Part shown: piece after piece, positions 1-6,674 of the stretch
How the letters are laid out: each line of letters begins with the position of its first letter
How positions within the stretch are numbered: position 1 is the stretch's first letter
Position numbers and translations under genes: made by a program
The notes under the pieces: model-generated
What the model was told of the DNA's origin: nothing
What the model saw: only the letters and a program-made list of their open reading frames with translations
Database searches by the model: none
Source: Clostridiales bacterium
GTDB taxonomy: Bacteria; Bacillota; Clostridia; Lachnospirales; CAG-274
Direction: 5' to 3'
Length of the DNA: 45,080 nt
Assembly (NCBI GenBank): GCA_021204175.1
Contig: JAJPZT010000092.1
Coordinates: 1-45,080, forward strand

Positions 1-390
1 CTTATATATTATATCAGAAATATAAAGGTACAGGCTGTCTACTATATTATAGGAGATAATATGAAGTGACCTCACTATTGTAATTTCGTGGATTTACCTG
101 TAAACTATATATAGGAAAATAAATCAGGAATTACCACATACAAAAGGAGGTCACTATGAATAATATTATAGTATACATCGGAATGGATGTCCATAAGGAA
201 AGTTTCACAATTTGCAGCTATACATTTGAAGCAGATAAGATACAATATTTACAAAAGATACAACCGGATTACAAGCTTGTGCTTAAATATATTGAACGAC
301 TAAGAAAGATTTATCCCGAAGATACAGAGTATGTCTGTGGGTACGAAGCAGGATGTTTAGGATATGCGCTTTATAATCAACTTACAGCGC
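1..390 (+). mobile_element. IS110-family element, left-end remnant
   Basis: This segment holds the non-coding left flank and first part of an IS110-type transposase gene. The homology stops abruptly near 388, where unrelated sequence (an Rpn-type fragment on the other strand) begins, so the right part of the element is missing. Bases 65-73 are the exact reverse complement of 147-155, a span that includes the GGAGGT ribosome site, so an mRNA from this end could fold over its own start. IS110-group elements are known to encode their bridge RNA in this kind of non-coding end. Whether it survives here is inference. The left boundary may lie outside the window. Confidence 0.6.
156..388 (+). pseudogene. 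IS110-family transposase, N-terminal fragment
   Basis: The reading frame opens with the RuvC-like DEDD start of IS110 transposases (IGMDVHKESFTICSY, catalytic Asp at residue 10) and continues to GYEAGCLGYALYNQLTA, a conserved block of the N-terminal domain. Full IS110 transposases are roughly 300-450 residues; here the family resemblance ends after about 77 residues. The frame then runs about 11 foreign codons to a stop at 420-422. A strong AGGAGG sits 6 bases before the ATG. The rest of the DEDD domain and the C-terminal serine domain are absent, so no active recombinase is expected. Confidence 0.75.
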
Positions 391-578
391 ATCTCTCATT
401 TTCTGTACAGGCTGGACACTGATTCCCGACTCATCCTCTCCATAAGGGACGGTCACCTCTGTTATATCAACCTCATACAGCTTATTCGGGTCTATAACCT
501 TCTTACCGTCATACATATAATAGTTGAAGGCATCTGCTTCTTAACATAGTTTTTAGTTAAAATATCCGCTCTGCCCAT
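382..578 (-). pseudogene. Rpn-family PD-(D/E)XK nuclease/transposase, frameshifted fragment
   Basis: Reading the minus strand from an ATG at 578, behind an AGGTGAG ribosome site, gives MGRADILTKNYVKK. A shift of frame then gives ADAFNYYMYDGKKVIDP, followed by LYEVDITEVTVPYG and a stop at 384-382. These blocks match the usual opening of clostridial Rpn-type recombination-promoting nucleases, which start with MGR-DxLTK, then ADAFN, a VIxP block and a V-PYG block, and normally run about 300 residues. About five codons between the first two blocks are missing, and the rest of the protein is cut off at the IS110 junction. It is clearly inactive. The family call is from memory of the motif pattern. 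Confidence 0.6.
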
Positions 579-812
579 TGGTACTCACCTCTTATTCTAT
601 AAAAGCTTCGATAAAACGTTGCTTTTATAACCTTTCCTCTTTATTTTTGTGATATCACACAACCGAAAAATTTACAAGTAAACAGAAACTAATTTAATCC
701 GTTAATATACTATTTTCATATAACCACCTTCATTATGTAGAAAGAAGCTTCTTTATGGCTTGGCAGAAGAGTTTTTGCATAAAATTTGTTTTTTTTGACT
801 GTGACAATGTTT
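579..812. other. AT-rich intergenic stretch, no gene seen
   Basis: Between the Rpn-type fragment and the AbrB-type stump I find no convincing coding frame or strong terminator. The tract is AT-rich and looks like eroded accessory DNA. The last part, read on the minus strand beyond 813, would be where the lost C-terminal half of the AbrB-type regulator should lie, but no matching frame remains. Confidence 0.4.
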
Positions 813-917
813 TCAGCAGGGGTCACCCTCTCTTATTCGCAGTGTTCGTCTGATTTCCTTCAGTATAACAACTCTCCCCAAATCATCTATTCTTCTAACT
901 ATGCCTATTGCCTTCAT
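813..917 (-). pseudogene. AbrB/SpoVT-type transcription factor, N-terminal stump (34 codons)
   Basis: A 34-codon frame on the minus strand begins with MKAIGIVRRIDDLGRVVILK and continues EIRRTLRIREGDPC, then TGA. This is the swapped-hairpin DNA-binding domain of SpoVT/AbrB regulators, in which the DDLGRVVIPKEIRR block is the signature. A ribosome site (AGAGGAG) lies about 7 bases before the ATG. Family members continue with a dimerising beta strand and usually a C-terminal domain, giving 80-180 residues; here the frame stops where GDPLEI would be expected. The Pro of VVIPKEIRR is Leu. Most likely a truncated remnant. A functional mini-domain is unlikely because the domain itself is incomplete. 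Confidence 0.65.
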
Positions 918-1190
918 AGTCTGCTCCTCTTTTAAAAATCATTTTCCGGCAAAGCTTTAATCTGTCGAAACAGAAAAACTTTTACAAGTCTATTATTCGC
1001 TCAAAAGTTGGAATTATGCGAAGCCGAGACGGCTAATATTTGGAAGTCAGCAGATGTTGTTTAATCGGATTATATTTTATTAAGATATATACATTAATTT
1101 TGGAAGATGAAAATGCTGTCAGCCATTCCGGAAGAAAAACCAAATATTTTGTTTAAGCTTCAATTCATTAATATATAAATACAAAAGTTA
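918..1190. other. AT-rich intergenic stretch, nothing recognised
   Basis: No coding frame with a ribosome site, no RNA gene and no repeat longer than a few bases was recognised here. A small dyad (TCTGTCGAAACAGA, about 961-974) is the only visible structure. Confidence 0.4.
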
Positions 1191-1218
1191 AGAGACTGTT
1201 CGTTAATGAACAGCCTCT
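1191..1218 (-). terminator. Hairpin terminator after the ornithine-cyclodeaminase-family gene
   Basis: The arms AGAGACTGTTC and GAACAGCCTCT enclose a 6-base loop, with one mismatch. It lies about 50 bases past the stop of the minus-strand gene. The plus-strand side has a six-T tract (1220-1225), while the minus-strand side has only a broken T tract. It probably works in both directions. Confidence 0.6.
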
Positions 1219-1269
1219 ATTTTTTATGTATTATTTATATTTTTTTAAAATTAAAATGCAATTTTATAT

Positions 1270-2406
1270 TTACACCATCATTTTTGGTGTTTCCCAAAGG
1301 TTGAGCTTTGTTCCGATACCCTTTTCAAGAGCATTTCTGTAAACCATTGTTCCCCATGCCACGTCCTCTGTGGGCATACCGCCTACGGAATAAATTATAA
1401 TTTCGTCTTTTTTTCTGTGAACGGGTATTCTGCCCAAAAGCACATCGCCTAAGTCATCAATCTGTTTCGGCTGCATTTTCCCTTCGGAAATCAAGTCTTC
1501 AACTCTTACCGTCGGAATGGGAATTGTATTATATGCGTCGGGCTTCATTTCCTCTTCCCAAGCTTCATAAAGCATAATATTGTCGGTTATGGTTCTCGCT
1601 CTGTTTATAACAAAGTCGTCGTCAAACCTTAAAGCCGCCGTTGATTCAATAACCGCTCCCGGCTTAATCCATTCTTCGGCTATGTAGGGGTAAAGACTCG
1701 GGTCTCCTGTGGGAGACGAGGTTGAAACCGAAACAATATCGGCGTCTTTTACAGCTTCTTCAATACTGTCAACAGCATAAATGTTTAATTCGGGATATTC
1801 TGCCTTTGTATGGGCAATAAACTTGTCAAGAGAAGCCTTGCCGTGACCTTTCACCTTAACTGTTTTAAGGGTGAGTCTTACTGCCACTGCGGCAGCAAGG
1901 GCTGTTAAGCTCATAACACCGGGACCTATAATAGCTATTGTGTCTGCGTCCTCTCTTGAAAAGTGTTTAAAACCCACACCGGGAACAGCCCCTGTTCTGT
2001 AAGCCGAAAGAATATTTGCAGACATAAAAGCAAGAGGAGCTCCTGTGTCTTTATCGTTTAATATGAGCATAAGAATAGATCTGGGCAAGCCCTTTTTCTT
2101 GTTTTCAACATTAGAGCCGTACCATTTCATACCTGCCATATCGAATTTTCCGCCTAAATATGCCGGCATAGCCATAAAGCGTCTGTCAGGGCCGTCAACG
2201 GGCATCTCAGGGAAAGGCGACGATTCGGGAAACATTACCATACTTCCGTGGGAGTTTCCGTTTGCTCCGCCCATTCGGTAGTTGCCCAGCTTCATAAGCT
2301 TAAACATTTCTTCCATTGTTTCAACGCATGCCTTCATATCTTTTACTCCGGCAGCTATCATATCATCTTCGCTGAGATATAAAAAATCTACTTTAGGATA
2401 AGCCAT
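1270..2406 (-). CDS. Ornithine cyclodeaminase/mu-crystallin family protein
   Basis: The 378-residue protein has the two-part fold of the OCD/mu-crystallin family: an N-terminal dimerisation and substrate region, then a Rossmann NAD(P) domain starting near residue 158 (IIGPGVMSLTALAAAV) with the usual VSVSTSSPTGDP block after it. Family members act on amino acids or imines: ornithine cyclodeaminase, alanine dehydrogenase, ketimine reductase, opine-type dehydrogenases. The substrate cannot be read from the sequence. It is longer than classical ornithine cyclodeaminases (about 330-350 residues). It is the last gene of the locus, 2 bases after the APC permease, so it probably works on the imported compound or on a product of the flavoprotein complex upstream. 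The start ATG follows AGAAGG. Confidence 0.8.
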   Translation of the reverse strand: MAYPKVDFLYLSEDDMIAAGVKDMKACVETMEEMFKLMKLGNYRMGGANGNSHGSMVMFPESSPFPEMPVDGPDRRFMAMPAYLGGKFDMAGMKWYGSNVENKKKGLPRSILMLILNDKDTGAPLAFMSANILSAYRTGAVPGVGFKHFSREDADTIAIIGPGVMSLTALAAAVAVRLTLKTVKVKGHGKASLDKFIAHTKAEYPELNIYAVDSIEEAVKDADIVSVSTSSPTGDPSLYPYIAEEWIKPGAVIESTAALRFDDDFVINRARTITDNIMLYEAWEEEMKPDAYNTIPIPTVRVEDLISEGKMQPKQIDDLGDVLLGRIPVHRKKDEIIIYSVGGMPTEDVAWGTMVYRNALEKGIGTKLNLWETPKMMV

Positions 2407-2408
2407 AA

Positions 2409-3818
2409 TTATTTTCCTTCTTTCTTTTTTGTTTTTCTGTGTGCTTCAAGATAAAGCGAATTTTCCATTGCCATAACCTCGTGAATTTCAACGGGCTTAA
2501 ACATAGGCTTTTTAATTTTAAATTTACACCATAGCGCCGCATATATTGCAAGCAGAACAAATATAATTCCGTCAATTGTAAAAATAAGGTTTCTCACTGC
2601 CGGGTCTCCGTCAATATTCCAAATCATAAATATATTTCCTATAATTCCTATAATGGGAATAACAGGGCCCAGAGGGACCTTAAAGGTTCTTGGGGCTTTG
2701 GGCATACGCTTTCTGAAAATCAAAACATTTATGTTTGATACTACATAAGAAACCATCCAGAAAACAATTGCAACAAGAATCATAAATGAAAGTGAGTCGC
2801 TGGTTGAAAGTCCTGTTGCGTTTACCGCAATCATAATTAAACCTATAAGCAGAACTCCCACATAATATGCGCCGTGCTTGTTTTTCTTAAGGAAAAACTC
2901 GGGCATAAGATTAATTTTTGCCATTCCCGCGCACATATAAGACAGAAAGCTTATGCAGGAATTAACCGTACTTATTACGGCGAAAATCGATACTAAAATC
3001 ATCCAAAGAGTTCCGACAAAGCCTAAAAGTGAAGTTCCGTAAAGTATATGGGGAGATACGCTTTCGGAAAGATCCTCCCACCGTGTATAGCGTCCCATAC
3101 CTATTACAACGAAAATCTGCATAACGCATATTATAATTAAGCTTAAAACCATACCCAAGGGAATGTTTCTTCTTTCGTTTTTAACATTTCTTGAAATAGG
3201 TATAACAAATTCACAGCCTATAAATAGGAAAAACGCCAAGCCCAAATATGCAAAGGAATCTGAAAAGCCGTTTGTAAGATCCATCTGCTGAACTACCTTT
3301 TCACCTGTGCCGAGCCCGAACATTCCTATTAAGCCCATAATTATGAGAGAGCCTATAAGTCCGTAGGCAACAACATTTTGAACCTTTGCGAAAATATCTA
3401 TGCCTCTCAGGTTTGCGGCAATCAAAATAACAAGAAGTATAATACAATATACGCTTGAGGGTATACCCGTATTGAAAGCCGTGTTTATTGCGTTTCCGAA
3501 CATAGCGCATTCAACAGAACCGGCTATAGCCTGACACACAATATAGCCCCCTACCATTGTCACTATTGTGGCAAATGAGCCTAAGCCTGCCAAAGTATAC
3601 TGGGCAAGACCCCCTGTGAGATTAGGCATAAGCGAGTTAAGCTCCGCCATTGAAAGGGCAGTACAAATATTTATGGCGCAGGCTAAAATCATTGAAATAA
3701 TAAAGCCTGTTCCCAAAGCTCCTGCTCCCTGACCCAAAGACATAAGACAGGACGTGGCAACAATTAAACCTACGCTTGTTGAAATTACGCTGGGCAGCCC
3801 CAGTCTTTTTTCTTCCAT
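2409..3818 (-). CDS. APC-superfamily amino acid permease
   Basis: The 469-residue protein is very hydrophobic, with about 12 predicted membrane spans. It opens with the APC-type first span (ISTSVGLIVATSCLMSLGQG), in which the helix-1 break region of LeuT-fold amino acid transporters is recognisable. The C-terminal tail is lysine-rich and cytosolic. It probably imports an amino acid or amine by proton or sodium symport. Its neighbours, a P-II protein just upstream and an OCD-family enzyme just downstream, make it the likely entry point for the substrate of the whole locus. Start ATG behind CGGAGG. The substrate is unknown. Confidence 0.85.
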   Translation of the reverse strand: MEEKRLGLPSVISTSVGLIVATSCLMSLGQGAGALGTGFIISMILACAINICTALSMAELNSLMPNLTGGLAQYTLAGLGSFATIVTMVGGYIVCQAIAGSVECAMFGNAINTAFNTGIPSSVYCIILLVILIAANLRGIDIFAKVQNVVAYGLIGSLIIMGLIGMFGLGTGEKVVQQMDLTNGFSDSFAYLGLAFFLFIGCEFVIPISRNVKNERRNIPLGMVLSLIIICVMQIFVVIGMGRYTRWEDLSESVSPHILYGTSLLGFVGTLWMILVSIFAVISTVNSCISFLSYMCAGMAKINLMPEFFLKKNKHGAYYVGVLLIGLIMIAVNATGLSTSDSLSFMILVAIVFWMVSYVVSNINVLIFRKRMPKAPRTFKVPLGPVIPIIGIIGNIFMIWNIDGDPAVRNLIFTIDGIIFVLLAIYAALWCKFKIKKPMFKPVEIHEVMAMENSLYLEAHRKTKKKEGK

Positions 3819-3851
3819 AAGCTTTCCTCCGTTCTTAATAAAATCAGCAGG

Positions 3852-4199
3852 TTATTTAAGGGCTTCTTCTCCCTCTTCTCCTGTTCTTACTCTTATAATG
3901 TTTGAAATAGGTGAAATGAAAATTTTTCCGTCGCCTATATGACCTGTGTAAAGCTCCTTCTTGATTATGTCAACAACCTTATCGATGACGCTGTTTAAAA
4001 CAACTATCATGATAAGCTGCTTCGGAAGAAGGTTCATTACCTCGTTTTTTTCCGGTTCAAACTCATAAGTTCCGTTTTGTACTCCGCAGCCTATAACCTG
4101 TGAAACAGTCATTCCGCTTACACCGATGGCGCTGAGAGCCTTTTCCAAGCCGTCCAGCTTGTTTAATGACGTTACAACTTCGATTTTTGAATATTCCAT
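3852..4199 (-). CDS. P-II family nitrogen regulatory protein (GlnB/GlnK-like)
   Basis: The 115-residue protein matches the full P-II trimer subunit length. The C-terminal signature TGHIGDGKIFISPI (about residues 85-98), which forms the ATP-binding B and C loops, is intact. The T-loop reads GVQNGTYEFEPEKNEV: the Gln equivalent to Q39 is kept (Q41), but the position of the uridylylated Tyr51 is Glu (E53), so classic uridylylation is not expected. P-II proteins report ATP/ADP and 2-oxoglutarate by binding target proteins, most often the ammonium channel AmtB. Here the neighbour 33 bases downstream is an APC permease, which suggests the permease or its substrate flux is the target (inference). 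Start ATG behind AAAGGAGG. Confidence 0.85.
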   Translation of the reverse strand: MEYSKIEVVTSLNKLDGLEKALSAIGVSGMTVSQVIGCGVQNGTYEFEPEKNEVMNLLPKQLIMIVVLNSVIDKVVDIIKKELYTGHIGDGKIFISPISNIIRVRTGEEGEEALK

Positions 4200-4225
4200 A
4201 AGTCAGTCCTCCTTTAAATAAAAGA

Positions 4226-4257
4226 AAGGGCATCCGGCAGCTAAGCCGAACACCCTT
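4226..4257 (-). terminator. Terminator-like hairpin in the gap before the P-II gene
   Basis: On the minus strand, AAGGGTGTTCGGC and GCCGGATGCCCTT pair around a short loop with a small internal mismatch. A T-rich run (TTTCTTTTATTT) follows and then directly the AAAGGAGG ribosome site of the P-II gene. It can end the AraC transcript, about 85 bases past that stop, or act as an attenuator or ribosome-access switch for the P-II/permease/OCD genes. No strong promoter was found between this hairpin and the AraC gene; a TATAAT at 4302-4297 lacks a good -35 partner. Confidence 0.55.
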
Positions 4258-4342
4258 GTTTAAAAATTAATATAGTTTTTTTGTTTCAATGCAGTAATTA
4301 TAGTAAAAAGTCAGCCGAATAAATTGTATAAATCGGCACTCT

Positions 4343-5185
4343 TTACGATTTTTTTAAAAAGACCGTGTTTTTAATTCGGTTTTGATAATTATATTCCTCA
4401 GTCATTTTAAGATATGCCTTAGGGGTCAAACCGCAGTATTTTTTAAAATCCCGTATAAACTGGGGCTGGTCATAATAGCCCAAAAATACCGCTGCGTCTG
4501 TCATATTGTCCGGCGCTCCGTAATTCAAAAATTCAAGCGCCCTTTGAAACTGAATTATCTTACAAAAAATTTTAGGAGAAAAGCCCATTTCTTCAATAAA
4601 GATTTTGTTGATATATCTTTCCGTATAGCCTGTCCTTTCCTGTATTTCCGAAACCTTTATTTTTCCGTCGCTGTCATAGACCATTTGCTTAACAGACTGC
4701 ACAATCTCCGCCTTTCCGAAGGGCTTGGGCTTTTTGTTATATGCCTTTGTATAGGCTTCTAAAAAAACTCTTATTCTCTGATAAAAATCCTTTTCCTCTT
4801 CAAGCTTTTTAAGAAGAAGACTGTCGTTTATAATATCCTCTAAGGGTATTTTTTTGCCTAACAAATCCCTCATTGTTGCATTTATAAGCGCCGGCTGAAC
4901 CCCGGGCATAAACCTGACCCCGAAAGCCTCATTTTTCAGAAAATGCTCCTCACAGGTATATTCAAGCTTAGTGCCGAAGGCATAGCCCCTCATAGTGCCA
5001 TTGTCATATTCAAAAAACAAGTTAATACAGCCGTCGGGAACGGTTCTCAGGGGACATTCATTTTTTACTTTATAGGTATAAAAATGGGAAATCCCCTGTC
5101 TTAAATATATCTCCTGATAAAAGCTTTCCGTATCAAACACAAAATAAGGCTGAATAGACCTAAGCCTGTCTTTTTTCCAAATCAT
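4343..5185 (-). CDS. AraC-family transcriptional regulator
   Basis: The 280-residue protein has an N-terminal sensing region of the type that begins near PYFVF and contains VPDGCINLFFEY, then a C-terminal AraC/XylS DNA-binding domain with two helix-turn-helix units (IKVSEIQERTGYTERYINKIF and AVFLGYYDQPQFIRDFKKY followed by GLTPKAYL). It is the fifth gene of the minus-strand locus, 15 bases after the FAD oxidoreductase stop, so it is probably co-transcribed and is the natural candidate regulator of the locus. The N-terminal domain is not the cupin of arabinose-type regulators. The ligand is unknown. Confidence 0.85.
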   Translation of the reverse strand: MIWKKDRLRSIQPYFVFDTESFYQEIYLRQGISHFYTYKVKNECPLRTVPDGCINLFFEYDNGTMRGYAFGTKLEYTCEEHFLKNEAFGVRFMPGVQPALINATMRDLLGKKIPLEDIINDSLLLKKLEEEKDFYQRIRVFLEAYTKAYNKKPKPFGKAEIVQSVKQMVYDSDGKIKVSEIQERTGYTERYINKIFIEEMGFSPKIFCKIIQFQRALEFLNYGAPDNMTDAAVFLGYYDQPQFIRDFKKYCGLTPKAYLKMTEEYNYQNRIKNTVFLKKS

Positions 5186-5200
5186 TGAAATTCCTCTTAA

Positions 5201-6331
5201 TTAAATTTTGGCTTTAAATCTGTCATAGTGCAGTGCCGAAAGATCCACTGTGGTTTTCCCCTCTGTAATAAGCTCCGCAATTTGGCTTGCCGCACCGGGA
5301 GCAATTCCGAAGCCGTGACCGGAAAAGCCGCAGGCAAGCACAAGCCCGGGAACCTCTTCAACATTTCCCAAAACAGGAACACCGTCTAAGCACTGATCCA
5401 TCCACCCTGCCCATGTTCTGACGATTTTGGCGTTTAAAAGATTGGGGAAATATTTTATTATGCCCCGGCAGACACAGGGGGCTGTTTTAGAGTAAGAAAA
5501 AGGTGTTTCATAAATCTCCGTAAAACCCTCGTGACCCGATGAGCCGCCGAAAACAAATGAGCCGTGCTTTGTTTGGTGACCGTAAAAATCCGCTTCAGCT
5601 GTACCCAGCATTTGGTCAAACAAATGAGGCTCGGCTTCCGTTACAAGGGCTTCAAGCAATATTTTCTGCATAGGAATGTCTATTCCTATAGTCTCGGCAA
5701 TCTTTCTCGATTCAAACCCTGCCGCAAGAACGATTGTTTCACCTTCATAAACATTTCCCGATTCACATATAACCTTGCGGAGCTTTCCCTTTATTTTCTT
5801 AAGCTCAACAGCCTTTTCTCCGGTTATAAAACGAACTCCCAGCCTTCTTGCCGATTTATAATAGCCCAGTGTTGTAGTCAACGGGTTTGCGTGACCGTCT
5901 GTGGGACACCAGCTTGCACAGGTAACCTCATCCGACAAATAGGGGTTAATTCGTCTGACCTCGTCTCCGTCTATCATTCTTACGTCAAGCCCTACTTTAA
6001 CGGCTCTTTCCGTAAGTCCCTCCAATATTTTTTTGTGTTTTTCGTTTTTACCCAAACGAAGATTTCCGTCCTGATGATATTCGCAGTCAACCTCAAGCTC
6101 CTCGGAAAGTGTGGGCCAGTAATTCTTTATGCCGTACATAACCAGGGGCAGTTCTCTGGGGTCACGGCCCGACTGTCTTACACCGCCGCCGTTTCTGCTT
6201 GAACCGCCGTTGCCAATAAAGTCCGAGCCTTCAAGACAAATAACGCTGACACCCTTTTTTGCCAGATAATAGCTTATTCCGCAGCCTATAATTCCTCCGC
6301 CTATAACTACTGTTTCGGCAATGTTTTTCAT
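5201..6331 (-). CDS. FAD-dependent amine/amino-acid oxidoreductase (DAO family, HcnC/OoxB-like)
   Basis: The 376-residue flavoprotein starts with a dinucleotide-binding motif (VVIGGGIIGCGISYYLAKKG, residues 8-27) and ends with the DAO-family C-terminal block GFSGHGFGIAPGAASQIAEL. It resembles the small catalytic subunit of opine oxidases, HcnC of hydrogen-cyanide synthase and beta subunits of proline dehydrogenases, which oxidise a C-N bond and pass electrons to partner subunits. Its 5' end overlaps the BFD-type gene by 4 bases, which supports one complex. The exact substrate cannot be told; proline, hydroxyproline, opine-like or other secondary amino acids fit the family. Confidence 0.8.
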   Translation of the reverse strand: MKNIAETVVIGGGIIGCGISYYLAKKGVSVICLEGSDFIGNGGSSRNGGGVRQSGRDPRELPLVMYGIKNYWPTLSEELEVDCEYHQDGNLRLGKNEKHKKILEGLTERAVKVGLDVRMIDGDEVRRINPYLSDEVTCASWCPTDGHANPLTTTLGYYKSARRLGVRFITGEKAVELKKIKGKLRKVICESGNVYEGETIVLAAGFESRKIAETIGIDIPMQKILLEALVTEAEPHLFDQMLGTAEADFYGHQTKHGSFVFGGSSGHEGFTEIYETPFSYSKTAPCVCRGIIKYFPNLLNAKIVRTWAGWMDQCLDGVPVLGNVEEVPGLVLACGFSGHGFGIAPGAASQIAELITEGKTTVDLSALHYDRFKAKI

Positions 6332-6657
6332 ACTTCCTCCCCCTCCTTTATCTCATTTGCAAAAATTCTCATTTCTATGGGACGCATAGGCACTCTCGAT
6401 GTCGCCGGTTCAAGCTCCGCCGGAGAAACCCCCAGCTCTTTGGCGGCTATGCCCTTTACAAGTCTGCTGCAGGTTTGCCCCTGACAAAGCCCCATTCCTG
6501 CTCTTAAATATCTTCTTATTTCGGTAATCGTCCACATTCCTTCGTGAACAGCCCTTCTTATTTCACCCTTTGTTACCTCTTCGCAGCGGCAAATAAGCAT
6601 ATCGTCGTCATCTGCCGGAACAAAAGGTCCTATATCTCTCGATCTGTCATTTATCAT
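6328..6657 (-). CDS. BFD-like [2Fe-2S]-binding protein
   Basis: The 109-residue protein carries the bacterioferritin-associated-ferredoxin-like domain. Four cysteines at residues 23, 25, 58 and 63 (CxC-x32-Cx4C) sit within MLICRCEEV and GLCQGQTCSRLV. In HcnB and opine oxidase alpha subunits this domain is usually fused to the C-terminus of the pyridine-nucleotide oxidoreductase; here it is a separate gene between the large and small flavoproteins. It would shuttle electrons inside the complex. It lies 17 bases after the large subunit and overlaps the DAO gene by 4 bases. Start ATG behind AAGGAGG. Confidence 0.8.
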   Translation of the reverse strand: MINDRSRDIGPFVPADDDDMLICRCEEVTKGEIRRAVHEGMWTITEIRRYLRAGMGLCQGQTCSRLVKGIAAKELGVSPAELEPATSRVPMRPIEMRIFANEIKEGEEV

Positions 6658-6674
6658 ATCCTCTTACCTCCTTG

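Noticed and set aside
5564..6202. 212-residue plus-strand frame
   Set aside because: It lies fully antisense to the DAO-family flavoprotein gene, with no ribosome site and a cysteine/phenylalanine-rich composition typical of shadow frames.
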